Below are positions 8,569-17,223 of a stretch of 64,000 nt of DNA, in pieces (within the stretch, counting starts at the first letter, position 1; each line of letters begins with the position of its first letter). The DNA is from Bin80 sp026709335. GTDB lineage: Bacteria; Bacteroidota; Rhodothermia; Rhodothermales; Bin80. The position numbers were made by a program, and so were the translations under genes. A model generated the notes under the pieces. It was not told the origin of the DNA. It did no database searches and saw only the letters and a program-made list of their open reading frames with translations. The DNA lies in the NCBI GenBank assembly GCA_965200825.1, contig OZ241385.1, forward strand, positions 124,001 through 188,000. Reading direction: 5' to 3'.

Positions 8569-9774
8569 TTAATCACAGACGATTGCTTCGCGTCGTCCGT
8601 TGGAAAAGTAAATGGACAGGCGGTCATTGATATTTAGTTCTTGGCTTGAACGTATTATTTGGCCCTCTCGTTCTATTCGTGCGTATCCGCGTCTCAAAAG
8701 TTTGTCGGGATCCAATGCTACAATTTGTTTTTCAAGCAATTCCACATGGTGTTTGTAGGCCAAGAGACGGGTGCTACATGCTTCGTGCAAAAGGTCTATG
8801 TGTTTTGTGAGTGTTTGCTGAGCGTCACGTACATAGTTGATGGGGGTATTGAATGTATAGGATTCGGTGATCTGAATAATTTGCTGGCGTATTGCGTGAA
8901 TACGGTGTTCAATGCCCTGATACATCCGGTCCTCAATTTTCAGGATATCCTGGATGATGGAGTCCTTGTCTGGCACGGCGGTTTGAGCGGCATGAGTGGG
9001 AGTCGCTGCACGTACATCAGCGACAAGGTCGGCGATCGTAGTATCTGTTTCATGACCAACAGCGCTGATAATCGGGATATCTGACTCTGAAATAGCACGA
9101 GCCACTATTTCTTCATTGAAGGCCCATAAATCTTCAAGCGATCCCCCTCCACGGCCGATAATGAGCAGGTCGGGGCGTTTTTCATGTACCAGGCCGTTGA
9201 ATTGTTTGATTGCCTCTGCAATTTCAGGTGCTGCATCGGATCCCTGAACCCGGACAGATCCCAAGATCACTTCCACCATAGGAAATCGATCCCTGAGAAT
9301 TCGAAGAATGTCCTGTAGTGCTGCGCCTTCGGGAGATGTAACAATTCCGATACTTCGAGGAATTTGGGGGAGGGTTTTCTTTTTTTCCTCATCGAAGAGT
9401 CCTTCTTGGGCAAATTTTTCGCAGAGTTCAAGGAAGCGTTTCTGAAGTTCGCCGAGCGTCTGGCGACGCTCAATTCTCAAAACATCAAATTGTAGTCGGC
9501 AGGATTTTGGGTAAACGGTGGGGCCACCGTAGACCCGGAGTAATTGGCCGGGTTCGGGTTTGAACTTGACCTGCCGCGTCCGGCTTTGCCACATGACACA
9601 ATTGAGAGAGCTGGAATCATCGGTAATCGTAAAATACCAGTGGCCTCTTCTGGCTGTATGTTCCGAAAGTTCTCCTTCTACCCAAGCGCGTCCATGTGCT
9701 CCTATGTGCTCACGCAAAGAGGCCATGTATTTTCCCACAGAAATTACGGAGGCAGATTTGTTGTTTTCGTTCAT
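8569..9774 (-). CDS. xseA: Exodeoxyribonuclease VII large subunit
   Basis: This is the catalytic subunit of exonuclease VII, 401 residues. An N-terminal OB-fold comprises about residues 8-100 (VEGELSEHTARRGHWYFTITDDSSSLNCVMW). The catalytic domain follows with IGIVTSPEGAALQDIL, the nuclease motif LLIIGRGGGSLEDLWAFNEE, SAVGHETDTTIADLVADVRAATPTHAA, and a long coiled-coil region. It ends in DPDKLLRRGYARIEREGQIIRS, as in the family. The partner XseB is at 6276-6536. Confidence 0.97.
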   Translation of the reverse strand: MNENNKSASVISVGKYMASLREHIGAHGRAWVEGELSEHTARRGHWYFTITDDSSSLNCVMWQSRTRQVKFKPEPGQLLRVYGGPTVYPKSCRLQFDVLRIERRQTLGELQKRFLELCEKFAQEGLFDEEKKKTLPQIPRSIGIVTSPEGAALQDILRILRDRFPMVEVILGSVRVQGSDAAPEIAEAIKQFNGLVHEKRPDLLIIGRGGGSLEDLWAFNEEIVARAISESDIPIISAVGHETDTTIADLVADVRAATPTHAAQTAVPDKDSIIQDILKIEDRMYQGIEHRIHAIRQQIIQITESYTFNTPINYVRDAQQTLTKHIDLLHEACSTRLLAYKHHVELLEKQIVALDPDKLLRRGYARIEREGQIIRSSQELNINDRLSIYFSNGRREAIVCD

Positions 9775-9904
9775 GAGTAATCTGATGCAGCAAACAGGAA
9801 TTGAGCACTTTCCATAGTAGCTTAGATCATTGATGTCTCTACAAAGTTACAACGAAGATTGATATTTGGTGCAATCAGATCATTCAATACGCGAATAGGA
9901 CATC

Positions 9905-10399
9905 ATGAAAGCTCCCAAAAAGAAGCCCCGACGCATTATGTTTGTGTGTCTTGGCAATCATTGTAGAAGCCCGCTAGCCCACGGATATTTTCAGCATCTG
10001 CTGAAAAAATATCACTTGGAAAATGAGATAGAAGTTGTATCGTCGGGTACAAGCGGCTGGCATCTTGGTGAATTGCCTGATTCGCGTGTATGTCGGGTAG
10101 CGGAGAAGTATGGTTTTTCGCTCAGACATATTCGGGGCAGTAAAATTACGCGAGGTGATCTCAAAGACTGTGAGCTAATATTGGTAATGGATCACAGCAA
10201 CCTGAGGGATGTTTTGCTTCTGGATGATCAGGGGCAATATGCTGAAAAGATAAAATTATTACGAACCTTTGATCCAGAGTCTAGCCAAGATGAGGTTCCG
10301 GATCCGTATTACAGTGGAATATTTGAAGAGGTTTACATGATTGTAAGTCGGGCGTGTGATGCTCTCTTTGAACACATCAGGAGTAAACCTGTGGCATGA
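9905..10399 (+). CDS. Low-molecular-weight protein tyrosine phosphatase
   Basis: The 164-residue cytoplasmic phosphatase has the P-loop CX5R as CLGNHCRS (Cys15-Arg21) and the general-acid loop DPYYSG near the C-terminus. The rest follows the LMW-PTP pattern (SSGTSGWHLGELPD, LILVMDHSNLRD). Such enzymes act on phosphotyrosine proteins or on arginine phosphate; the substrate cannot be told here. The basic N-terminus MKAPKKKPRR is a small extension. The gene is isolated, just left of the ATPase array. Confidence 0.93.
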   Translation: MKAPKKKPRRIMFVCLGNHCRSPLAHGYFQHLLKKYHLENEIEVVSSGTSGWHLGELPDSRVCRVAEKYGFSLRHIRGSKITRGDLKDCELILVMDHSNLRDVLLLDDQGQYAEKIKLLRTFDPESSQDEVPDPYYSGIFEEVYMIVSRACDALFEHIRSKPVA

Positions 10400-10802
10400 G
10401 TAGTCCAAACACATCGAAAATGTTTTCTGGAGTCAATTCCTGGGCATAAGCCCATTCTTGATAGAGATGTGAAACATGCACAATACATACGATAGCTCTC
10501 ATGGAGTGGAGGAAATGAACTGAGACAATTCTCCGACCAAGGCTGTCTTAGTATAATTCGGCCATGACGTTATCCAATGCTGATTTGGCAAGAGATTGGA
10601 AACTAAGGAGTTTGTTGAGCGCTCCTGATGCACAGGATTGTCAAGGAAAGTCAATCATGGCAAATCTTTGTGTACAACCGTCGAGGCTACTGGTTGATTA
10701 GGTGGTTTTTCCGCATCCTTATAGATTACGGGCAGCGACTCTAAACTCCTCTTCTGTTAAGAGATGTGATCGGTCATACTTACAGATAATGAAAATCCTC
10801 AA
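10400..10802. other. Gene-free stretch left of the ATPase array
   Basis: No open frame, RNA gene or clear hairpin is visible in these 400 bases. The right part leads into the decayed HAD fragment, and the whole segment may be eroded accessory DNA. Confidence 0.5.
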
Positions 10803-10805
10803 TCA

Positions 10806-10930
10806 ACCTCTCACTGAGGCACAAGAGTCGCCAATATATGCGAGACACTGAAGTCGCACACGGATTTTTGACTTGGGATCCTGGTAACTCGTTAACCCTG
10901 TCGCCACGGCAACGCTTGGAACTCCAGTCT
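10806..10930 (-). pseudogene. Decayed copy of the 3' end of the HAD phosphatase gene
   Basis: The minus strand reads SVAVATGLTSYQDPKSK followed by ASVRG. This matches the last 40 or so residues of the intact HAD gene at 15205-15882 (SVAVATGFTSYQDLKSE ... ASVGV). Similarity is about 75% by eye over 120 bases and includes the stop region (CTGAGGCAC). Nothing of the first 180 codons is present. The fragment lies on the far side of the three tandem ATPase genes from its parent, so the array and the HAD gene end were duplicated together or exchanged at some time. Confidence 0.7.
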
Positions 10931-10974
10931 GGATTTTCGTGGACACCAAAAAAACTTCAAGCACAAGCGAGTCG

Positions 10975-11080
10975 TTTCGCCTGAATTCTGTTTGGCCAAA
11001 TCCGAATACGATAAGGAGTGCAAGATTTGATCTCGAGATACGAAAATCTGAACGCACTAACGCTCCAGGCTAAAACCCCT
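10975..11080. repeat. Conserved intergenic cassette, copy left of ATPase 1
   Basis: The segment holds a TTTCGCCTGAAT core, then GATATACGAAAATCTG-like sequence and GAACGCACTAACGCTCCAG. The same order occurs at 14935-15060 and at 28138-28265, each time next to the 3' end of an ATPase gene or relic. It carries a degenerate form of the palindrome seen elsewhere (CCCCTCGGAGG). Confidence 0.7.
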
Positions 11081-12257
11081 CGGAGGATTTTGACGCGCTT
11101 TTGTCTCGTAAGGAAATTCAATTGTTTCACGCCCGTATTCTTTTTTCAACCAGGTATGCATAGAAAGAATAGAAACGGCGTATCCTGTCTTACGCTTCTC
11201 TAATATCCCCTTATCGAGAGAGATCAAATAGTTTTTTCGCCTCGTCTTCATCATACTCTTTCGTAAGTAAAGACAGAATATTTCTGTACTCAGCAGGTTC
11301 CTCTTGGGAGCTATCCATGACAGATATCGTCAGGCAACGGATCTGGTCTGGGCGAAATTCGACTACTCGTTGTTCATAGTATGCTTCGCGTCTCTCCATT
11401 CCCACTCGAGAGACGGTTTCCAGCCCCGAAGGGGTCATGTGTCCTTGATCCTTCTTGATCTGCTTGGCTGCGGCCTCTCCGTAAATAGTAATATGTTGCG
11501 GCCAGCCATGCGTTTTCTGGGTAATCGCATCAATCCATGGAGTCGGATCTCCCTTGGCACCGCCATTCTTTGTGAGCCAATCATGAATCACCGCACGTTC
11601 AGCTTTTTTCCCCAGCGCTCCCAATTCTACGAAGCAGCCTCCCTTGAACCTTGATATCCCCAGTTCACCGAATGTAGCTTTTGTCGGTCCCAATCCCGCT
11701 GCCAGAAGGATGACAGGCTTGTTCAACTCACCATTATGAATGGCCTCAAGTAGATCACCTGCATTTCCAAGTTCTTCCCTGGGTCTATTTTTTGTCGGTG
11801 CCAGCCTTTGAGCTTCATCCAAGACTAACAACAATGGTTTTTTTACGGCTTTCAGTTCATTCTCAACGCTGGATTGAGGACGGGTACTTTTCCAAGTTCG
11901 GTGAATCAAATTTCTAAATCCTATCTGCGTGGATCTTTCTGTTCCCTTGTATCTCTCGCCACGTCCGAGCGCGTCCAATAATTTATGTGGATCCCAAAGA
12001 GCAGGCGCCTTGATCTTTGCAACCTCCCAATCCTGTACTTTCACCATCTTTTCACATTCATGGAGGAGGGCAGTTTTTCCAGCACCTGGCGCCCCCTGAA
12101 TCAGGAAGGTAGATCCTCCTTGTGTTTTGATGGATTGTTGGATAAGTTTGTTAAAGTTTCCCAGTATGCGCTTCCTCCCATGAAAATACTCGGCAGGGCC
12201 CCGATCATCAACAAAATCTGGTACGTGGGAGGCGTCTGGACGGAGATATTCAGTCAT
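11057..12257 (-). pseudogene. P-loop ATPase copy 1, frameshifted near the C-terminus
   Basis: This copy has the family start MTEYLRPDASHVPDF, Walker A GAPGAGKT (residues 55-62), Walker B LLLVLDEAQ (Asp147-Glu148) and the conserved HGWPQHITIYGEAA segment. Its first 310 or so residues are almost identical to copy 2, down to the bases. It then switches to the C-terminal module also seen in copy 4 (YEQRVVEFRPDQIRCL). At 11216-11223 a short GA run is 2 nt shorter than in copy 4, so the frame stops at FDLSR. The rest (LDKGILEKRKTGYAVS ... PPRGF) continues in another frame to 11057. It is probably inactive or truncated by about 60 residues. The family looks like AAA_16/AAA_22-type ATPases; its role is unknown. 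Confidence 0.85.
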
Positions 12258-12393
12258 TGCAATCAGATGCAAGGTGGTTATTTGACAGTTTCGTTATCCA
12301 AGTGTTCCTGCTTGCAGATTTGCAGGCGAAGGGAAAGATCAAACACAGGTGCGCTTATTTCGCCTGAATCCTTCGAAGGATTGGAACGCACTT
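12258..12393. repeat. Intergenic cassette between ATPases 2 and 1, with palindrome
   Basis: The 5' part (TTGCAATCAGATGCAA, then GACAGTTTCGTTATCCAAGT) is repeated upstream of all four ATPase genes and should contain their promoter and leader. A perfect 16-bp palindrome, AATCCTTCGAAGGATT, sits at 12367-12382 just past the stop of copy 2. Confidence 0.75.
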
Positions 12394-13551
12394 TTATCTC
12401 GCGGGGGAGGTATTTTTCTCGGGAGCATACTCAGACACCAGCCAGTTACGCAGGGATGGGATTGGAATGGTATAAATCCCATCTTGGCTGTGCAGTATAC
12501 CACGTTCGACTGCCTTATTGAACAAATTCTTGGCTTCATCTGGATCGTACTCCTGCGATAAAGCTATCACGATATCCTCTCTATCAAGCTCATTTCCTGG
12601 TGAAACGTTTTTGATCAATCTTGCTAAACTACAGCGTTCTTTCCTGCTAATGGTTATTGCTCGTTGTTTGTAATATTCCTCACGTCTCTCCATTCCCACT
12701 CGAGAGACGGTTTCCAGCCCCGAAGGGGTCATGTGTCCTTGATCCTTCTTGATCTGCTTGGCTGCGGCCTCTCCGTAAATAGTAATATGTTGCGGCCAGC
12801 CATGCGTTTTCTGGGTAATCGCATCAATCCATGGAGTCGGATCTCCCTTGGCACCGCCATTCTTTGTGAGCCAATCATGAATCACCGCACGTTCAGCTTT
12901 TTTCCCCAGCGCTCCCAATTCTACGAAGCAGCCTCCCTTGAACCTTGATATCCCCAGTTCACCGAATGTAGCTTTTGTCGGTCCCAATCCCGCTGCCAGA
13001 AGGATGACAGGCTTGTTCAACTCACCATTATGAATGGCCTCAAGTAGATCACCTGCATTTCCAAGTTCTTCCCTGGGTCTATTTTTTGTCGGTGCCAGCC
13101 TTTGAGCTTCATCCAAGACTAACAACAATGGTTTTTTTACGGCTTTCAGTTCATTCTCAACGCTGGATTGAGGACGGGTACTTTTCCAAGTTCGGTGAAT
13201 CAAATTTCTAAATCCTATCTGCGTGGATCTTTCTGTTCCCTTGTATCTCTCGCCACGTCCGAGCGCGTCCAATAATTTATGTGGATCCCAAAGAGCAGGC
13301 GCCTTGATCTTTGCAACCTCCCAATCCTGTACTTTCACCATCTTTTCACATTCATGGAGGAGGGCAGTTTTTCCAGCACCTGGCGCCCCCTGAATCAGGA
13401 AGGTAGATCCTCCTTGTGTTTTGATGGATTGTTGGATAAGTTTGTTAAAGTTTCCCAGTATGCGCTTCCTCCCATGAAAATACTCGGCAGGGCCCCGATC
13501 ATCAACAAAGTCTGGTACGTGGGAAACGTCTGGACGTAGATATTCAGTCAT
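12394..13551 (-). CDS. P-loop ATPase copy 2 (AAA family), unknown role
   Basis: The intact gene has 385 residues from MTEYLRPDVSH. Walker A is GAPGAGKT (55-62) and Walker B is LLLVLDEAQ (147-148). A probable sensor region reads PVILLAAGLGPTKATFGELGISRF, followed by a lid-like segment (ELGALGKKAERAVIHDWL, then THGWPQHI). The last 85 or so residues (AITISRKERCSLARLI ... LRNWLVSEYAPEK) look like a winged-helix module. The core is nearly identical to copy 1, whereas the C-terminal module matches copy 3. A longer start at 13566 exists, but MTEY is the only start common to all copies. No partner gene is seen. A regulatory, transposition-related (TniB/ExeA-like) or defence NTPase are all possible, but none is shown. 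Confidence 0.88.
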   Translation of the reverse strand: MTEYLRPDVSHVPDFVDDRGPAEYFHGRKRILGNFNKLIQQSIKTQGGSTFLIQGAPGAGKTALLHECEKMVKVQDWEVAKIKAPALWDPHKLLDALGRGERYKGTERSTQIGFRNLIHRTWKSTRPQSSVENELKAVKKPLLLVLDEAQRLAPTKNRPREELGNAGDLLEAIHNGELNKPVILLAAGLGPTKATFGELGISRFKGGCFVELGALGKKAERAVIHDWLTKNGGAKGDPTPWIDAITQKTHGWPQHITIYGEAAAKQIKKDQGHMTPSGLETVSRVGMERREEYYKQRAITISRKERCSLARLIKNVSPGNELDREDIVIALSQEYDPDEAKNLFNKAVERGILHSQDGIYTIPIPSLRNWLVSEYAPEKNTSPAR

Positions 13552-13684
13552 TGCAATCAGATGCAAAGTGGTTATTTGACAGTTTCGTTATCCAAGTGTT
13601 CCTGTTTGCAGATTTGTAGATGCTCGAAAAAATCAATATAGACGTTCATTGCGTTCCTATCCTTCGAAGGGCTGGAACGCACTT
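13552..13684. repeat. Intergenic cassette between ATPases 3 and 2
   Basis: The first 60 or so bases match the upstream region of the other copies. The sequence then diverges (a unique insert with ATGCTCGAAAAAATCAATAT) before rejoining at CCTTCGAAGG (13661-13670) and the GGAACGCAC motif next to the stop of copy 3. Confidence 0.7.
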
Positions 13685-14842
13685 TTATCTCGCGGGGGAG
13701 ATGTTTTTCTCGGGAGCATACTCAGACACCAGCCAGTTACGTAGGGATGGGATTGGAATGGTGTAAATCCCATCTTGGCTGTGCAATATACCACGTTCGA
13801 CTGCCTTATTGAACAAACTCTTGGCTTCATCTGAATCGTACTCCTGCGATAAAGCTATCACGATATCCTCTCTACCAAGCTCACTTCCTGGTGAAACGTT
13901 TTTGATCAGTCTTGCTAAACTACAGCGTTCTTTTCTGCTAATGGTTATTGCTCGTTGTTTGTAATATGCCTCACGTCTCTCCATTCCCACTCGATAGACG
14001 GCTTCCAGCCCCGCAGGAGTCATGTGTCCTTGATTCTTCTTGATTTGCTTGGCTGCGGCCTCTCCGTAAATAGTAATATGCTGAGGCCAGCCATGCGTTT
14101 TCTGGGTAATCGCATCAATCCATGGAGTCGAATCTTCCTTAGCACCTCCATTCTTTGTGAGCCAATCGTGGATCACTGCGTGCTCAGCTTTTTTACCCAG
14201 TACTCCCAATTCTATAAAACAGCCTCCCTTGAACCTTGATATCCCCAGTTCACCGAATGTAGCTTTTGTCGATCCCAACCCCGCTGTCAGAAGGATGACA
14301 GGCTCATTCAATTCACTATTATGGATACTGTTAAGAATACTAGTTACGGTTCCCCTCTGATTGGAGGGGATGCCATCTTTTATGCCCAGTGTCTGCGCTT
14401 CGTCCAGAACGAGGAGCAATGGTTTCTTTACGACTTTCAGTACATTTTCAACACTAGATGGGGGGCGGGTACTTTTCCAAGTTCGGTGAATCAAATTTCT
14501 AAATCCTATCTGCGTGGATCTTTCTGTTCCCTTGTATCTCTCGCCACGTCCGAGCGCGTCCAATAATTTATGTGGATCCCAAAGGGAAGGCGCCGTGATC
14601 TTTGCGACCTCCCAGTCCTGTACTTTCACCATCTTTTCACATTCATGGAGGAGGGCAGTTTTTCCAGAACCTGGCGCCCCCTGAATCAGGAAGATTGATC
14701 CTCCTTGTGTTTTGATGGATTGTTGGATAAGTTTGTTAAAGTTTCCCAGTATGCGCTTCCTCCCATGAAAATATTCGGCAGGGCCCCGATCATCAACAAA
14801 GTCTGGTACGTGGGAAACGTCTGGACGTAGATATTCAGTCAT
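13685..14842 (-). CDS. P-loop ATPase copy 3 (AAA family), unknown role
   Basis: The intact gene has 385 residues from MTEYLRPDVSH. It has the same fold as copy 2, with Walker A GAPGSGKT and Walker B LLLVLDEAQ. The segment after Walker A (WDPHKLLDALGRGERYKG) matches copies 1 and 2. The segment after Walker B (TLGIKDGIPSNQRGTVTSI) matches copy 4 instead. The C-terminal module (AITISRKERCSLARL) matches copy 2. The gene is therefore a mosaic. Scattered substitutions show that it diverged longer ago than the copy 1/copy 2 pair. Confidence 0.88.
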   Translation of the reverse strand: MTEYLRPDVSHVPDFVDDRGPAEYFHGRKRILGNFNKLIQQSIKTQGGSIFLIQGAPGSGKTALLHECEKMVKVQDWEVAKITAPSLWDPHKLLDALGRGERYKGTERSTQIGFRNLIHRTWKSTRPPSSVENVLKVVKKPLLLVLDEAQTLGIKDGIPSNQRGTVTSILNSIHNSELNEPVILLTAGLGSTKATFGELGISRFKGGCFIELGVLGKKAEHAVIHDWLTKNGGAKEDSTPWIDAITQKTHGWPQHITIYGEAAAKQIKKNQGHMTPAGLEAVYRVGMERREAYYKQRAITISRKERCSLARLIKNVSPGSELGREDIVIALSQEYDSDEAKSLFNKAVERGILHSQDGIYTIPIPSLRNWLVSEYAPEKNISPAR

Positions 14843-15190
14843 TGCAATCAGATGCAAAGTGGTTATTTGACAGTTTCGTTATCCAAGTGTTCCTGTTCAT
14901 GGATTTACAGGCGAGGGGAAAGATCAAACACAGACACACTCATTTCGCCTGAATCCTGGTTGATTGCATCCTATTATAAAGGGCATGAGGTTTGACCCTC
15001 GATATACGGAAGTCTGAACCTACTAACGCTCCAGACCAAACTCCTTCGAAGGAAGCAATTTCTCTTCGCTCTTTGTCTCACGAGTTGAGTTCCAAGCACC
15101 TTTGAGTGCTGTCATTTTCTTGCACTCGCTAAACTTCGATCGTGCGCAATCATGCATAGACGGAATCGGAACACGGTACAGGATTCATCC
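14843..15190. repeat. Cassette plus relic of a further ATPase 3' end
   Basis: After the common ATPase upstream block (to about 14960) comes the cassette that elsewhere follows an ATPase gene (GATATACGGAAGTCTGAAC, CTAACGCTCCAGACC, CCTTCGAAGG at 15043-15052). Then come about 120 bases that weakly match the coding end of copies 1 and 4 (TTTGTCTCACGAG; ATGCATAGACGGAATCGGAA against ATGCATAGAAGGAATAGAAA). No open frame is left. This appears to be the stump of a fifth ATPase gene lying against the HAD gene. Confidence 0.6.
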
Positions 15191-15204
15191 GCTGAGATCA
15201 CTAA

Positions 15205-15882
15205 TCAGACTCCCACTGAGGCACGAAAGTCGTCAATATTTGTGAGATCGTGAAGTAGCACACCGGGGTTTTCAGACTTGAGATCTTGGTAACTTGTAAA
15301 TCCTGTTGCTACGGCAACGCTTAGGACTCCGATTTCTCGGCCGCACGCAATGTCATGGATGGAATCGCCAATAATAACAATATTCTTGCCTATGAACTTT
15401 GCCCCACAATATTCAACTGCCCGACGAGCTGCTATGGCGGGGAGTTTATTACGGTCGGCATGGTCACATCCGAATGCTCCAAATGGAAATAGATGATCGA
15501 GTTGAACAGCAGCCAGTTTTCGATATGCAGTAACTCGGACATTGCCCGTTAGAAGTGCAAGTTGTACGTGTTGCTGTTGCTTCAAGTATGCGAGAAGTTC
15601 GATCACACCGTCGGATAAATCTACTTCTTCGGGTACATAAGTTGCGTGATCGGTATAATGTTTGAGTGCAACTGGTATCAGATCACTGATTTCTTTCGGG
15701 CCGAATCCAGCCTTACGCAGGGTATCATCAAAGATTTGGGGATCTGTACGACCAGAAAAAGCTACTCCCTCTGTTGAGATGGATCTTCCACAAAGCTCTT
15801 TTAACACGTATTCAATGTGTTTGCGGCCTGAATGAATGGGTTTGAGCAGTGTTCCGTCAATATCAAACAGCAGTAGCTTCAT
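15205..15882 (-). CDS. HAD-superfamily phosphatase (phosphoglycolate phosphatase-like)
   Basis: This is a 225-residue soluble phosphatase. Motif I is FDIDGTLL, with nucleophile Asp7 and general acid Asp9. Motif II is LLTGN, a Lys lies in ADRNKLPAIAARRA, and motif IV is IVIIGDSIHDIACG. A helical cap lies between motifs I and II. The substrate is not predictable. The gene overlaps the rfbB-like gene by 4 nt (its ATG lies inside that gene's end), so the two are co-translated. A decayed copy of its 3' end sits at 10806-10930. Confidence 0.9.
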   Translation of the reverse strand: MKLLLFDIDGTLLKPIHSGRKHIEYVLKELCGRSISTEGVAFSGRTDPQIFDDTLRKAGFGPKEISDLIPVALKHYTDHATYVPEEVDLSDGVIELLAYLKQQQHVQLALLTGNVRVTAYRKLAAVQLDHLFPFGAFGCDHADRNKLPAIAARRAVEYCGAKFIGKNIVIIGDSIHDIACGREIGVLSVAVATGFTSYQDLKSENPGVLLHDLTNIDDFRASVGV

Positions 15883-16961
15883 ATAGATGTATACTGGGTT
15901 TTAAGGTACGTGCGATAGCTCTCATCCATGACTGCCTGAAGCCAAGATTCATTTGACAGATACCATTGAACGGTTGCACGTAAGCCTTCCGATATGCCAT
16001 GGTTCGGAGTCCACCCCAGTTCAGTACCCAATTTGCTTGCATCGATTGCATAACGGAAGTCATGTCCAGGTCGATCCTTAACGAATGTAATAAGATCCAG
16101 GCTACTTCCCGAAGGCCGCCCCAGTTCTTCATCAACGATGGAAAGTAGTATTCGTAGTAGTTCAAGGTTTGAGTATTCTTCCGAGCCTCCTACCAAGTAG
16201 GTTTCTCCGCATATACCGTACTGAAGTATGCGCATCAATGCATTACAATGATCTTGAACATGAAGCCAGTCTCGGACGTTTTCCCCTTTAGAGTATACTG
16301 GGATTCGATCCATTCCTAAAGCTCGGACAATGGCTAAAGGAATAAGCTTTTCCGGGAATTGGTAAGGTCCGTAGTTATTGGAGCAATTTGATATGATAAT
16401 CGGAAGATTATAGGTTTCGGCATATGCTCTAACAAGGTGGTCTGCACCAGCTTTTGATGCTGCATAGGGCGAGCGGGGAGCATAAGGGGTATCAGTTGAG
16501 AATTTCCCAGTGACTCCCAGAGCTCCAAAAACCTCATCCGTAGAGACATGCAAAAATCTATGCTTTGATATATTCGATGGGGGTTGATCCCAAGAGTCTT
16601 TCGCAACCTGCAAAAGACTCGTTGTTCCTACCACATTTGATTGGACAAACTCTATCGGGGAATGAATGGATCGGTCTACGTGGCTTTCAGCCGCAAAATG
16701 AACCACGGTTGTGAATTGATATTTTGCAAAGAGGCGCTGCAAAAGATCCAAATCGCAAATATCTCCGTGAACAAATGTATAGTTCGTCGCATTCTCGATT
16801 TTTTGGAGGTTCTGGAGGTTACCTGCATAAGTTAATTTATCAAGGTTCACGATGGTGGTTTCGGGCAGTTTTGGAACGATCAGGTGCAGGAAATTTGTGC
16901 CGATGAAGCCGGCGCCTCCGGTCACGAGGATACGATGAGGATGATGCAAAATAGGAGTCAT
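15879..16961 (-). CDS. rfbB: dTDP-glucose 4,6-dehydratase
   Basis: The enzyme converts dTDP-glucose to dTDP-4-keto-6-deoxyglucose for surface polysaccharide synthesis. The 360-residue extended SDR has NAD motif GGAGFIGTN (15-23), STDEVFG with the Thr141-Asp142-Glu143 triad, and the catalytic YAASK (Tyr166, Lys170). HVQDHCNAL and NYGPYQFPEKLIP are also typical of RfbB. No other rhamnose-pathway gene is adjacent. The downstream HAD phosphatase overlaps by 4 nt. Confidence 0.94.
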   Translation of the reverse strand: MTPILHHPHRILVTGGAGFIGTNFLHLIVPKLPETTIVNLDKLTYAGNLQNLQKIENATNYTFVHGDICDLDLLQRLFAKYQFTTVVHFAAESHVDRSIHSPIEFVQSNVVGTTSLLQVAKDSWDQPPSNISKHRFLHVSTDEVFGALGVTGKFSTDTPYAPRSPYAASKAGADHLVRAYAETYNLPIIISNCSNNYGPYQFPEKLIPLAIVRALGMDRIPVYSKGENVRDWLHVQDHCNALMRILQYGICGETYLVGGSEEYSNLELLRILLSIVDEELGRPSGSSLDLITFVKDRPGHDFRYAIDASKLGTELGWTPNHGISEGLRATVQWYLSNESWLQAVMDESYRTYLKTQYTSI

Positions 16962-17067
16962 GAACTGGGAGGAAATGCCATAATAATGTATAATATGGGA
17001 GTTGAATTATATACGTGAATAATCCAACTGATTAACACTATCTTCTAGGACAATTTCTTGAATTTTT

Positions 17068-17223
17068 TCACTTGTTCAGGCTTTTAGGCGGAGCGCTTAG
17101 GATTGCCTTTGCAATTTTCTCTGCTGGGATGTTCAATGGCTTTAATTCCTTCGGCGGCCGTCTCCTAGGTTTACTAGCTTCTTTCTTTGGTGGCTCCGAT
17201 CTCGATTTGTTGGTTGAATTCAT
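17068..17223 (-). CDS. Small basic protein coupled to the collagen-like lipoprotein
   Basis: The 51-residue frame starts MNSTNKSRSEPPKKEASKP and ends PLNIPAEKIAKAILSAPPKS. Its ATG overlaps the stop of the upstream lipoprotein gene as ATGA, the usual mark of translational coupling, and this is the main support for it. The tail resembles short bacterial proteins with an 'LN.P.EK.AKAI...PPK' ending, whose role is unknown. No family is assigned. Confidence 0.5.
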   Translation of the reverse strand: MNSTNKSRSEPPKKEASKPRRRPPKELKPLNIPAEKIAKAILSAPPKSLNK

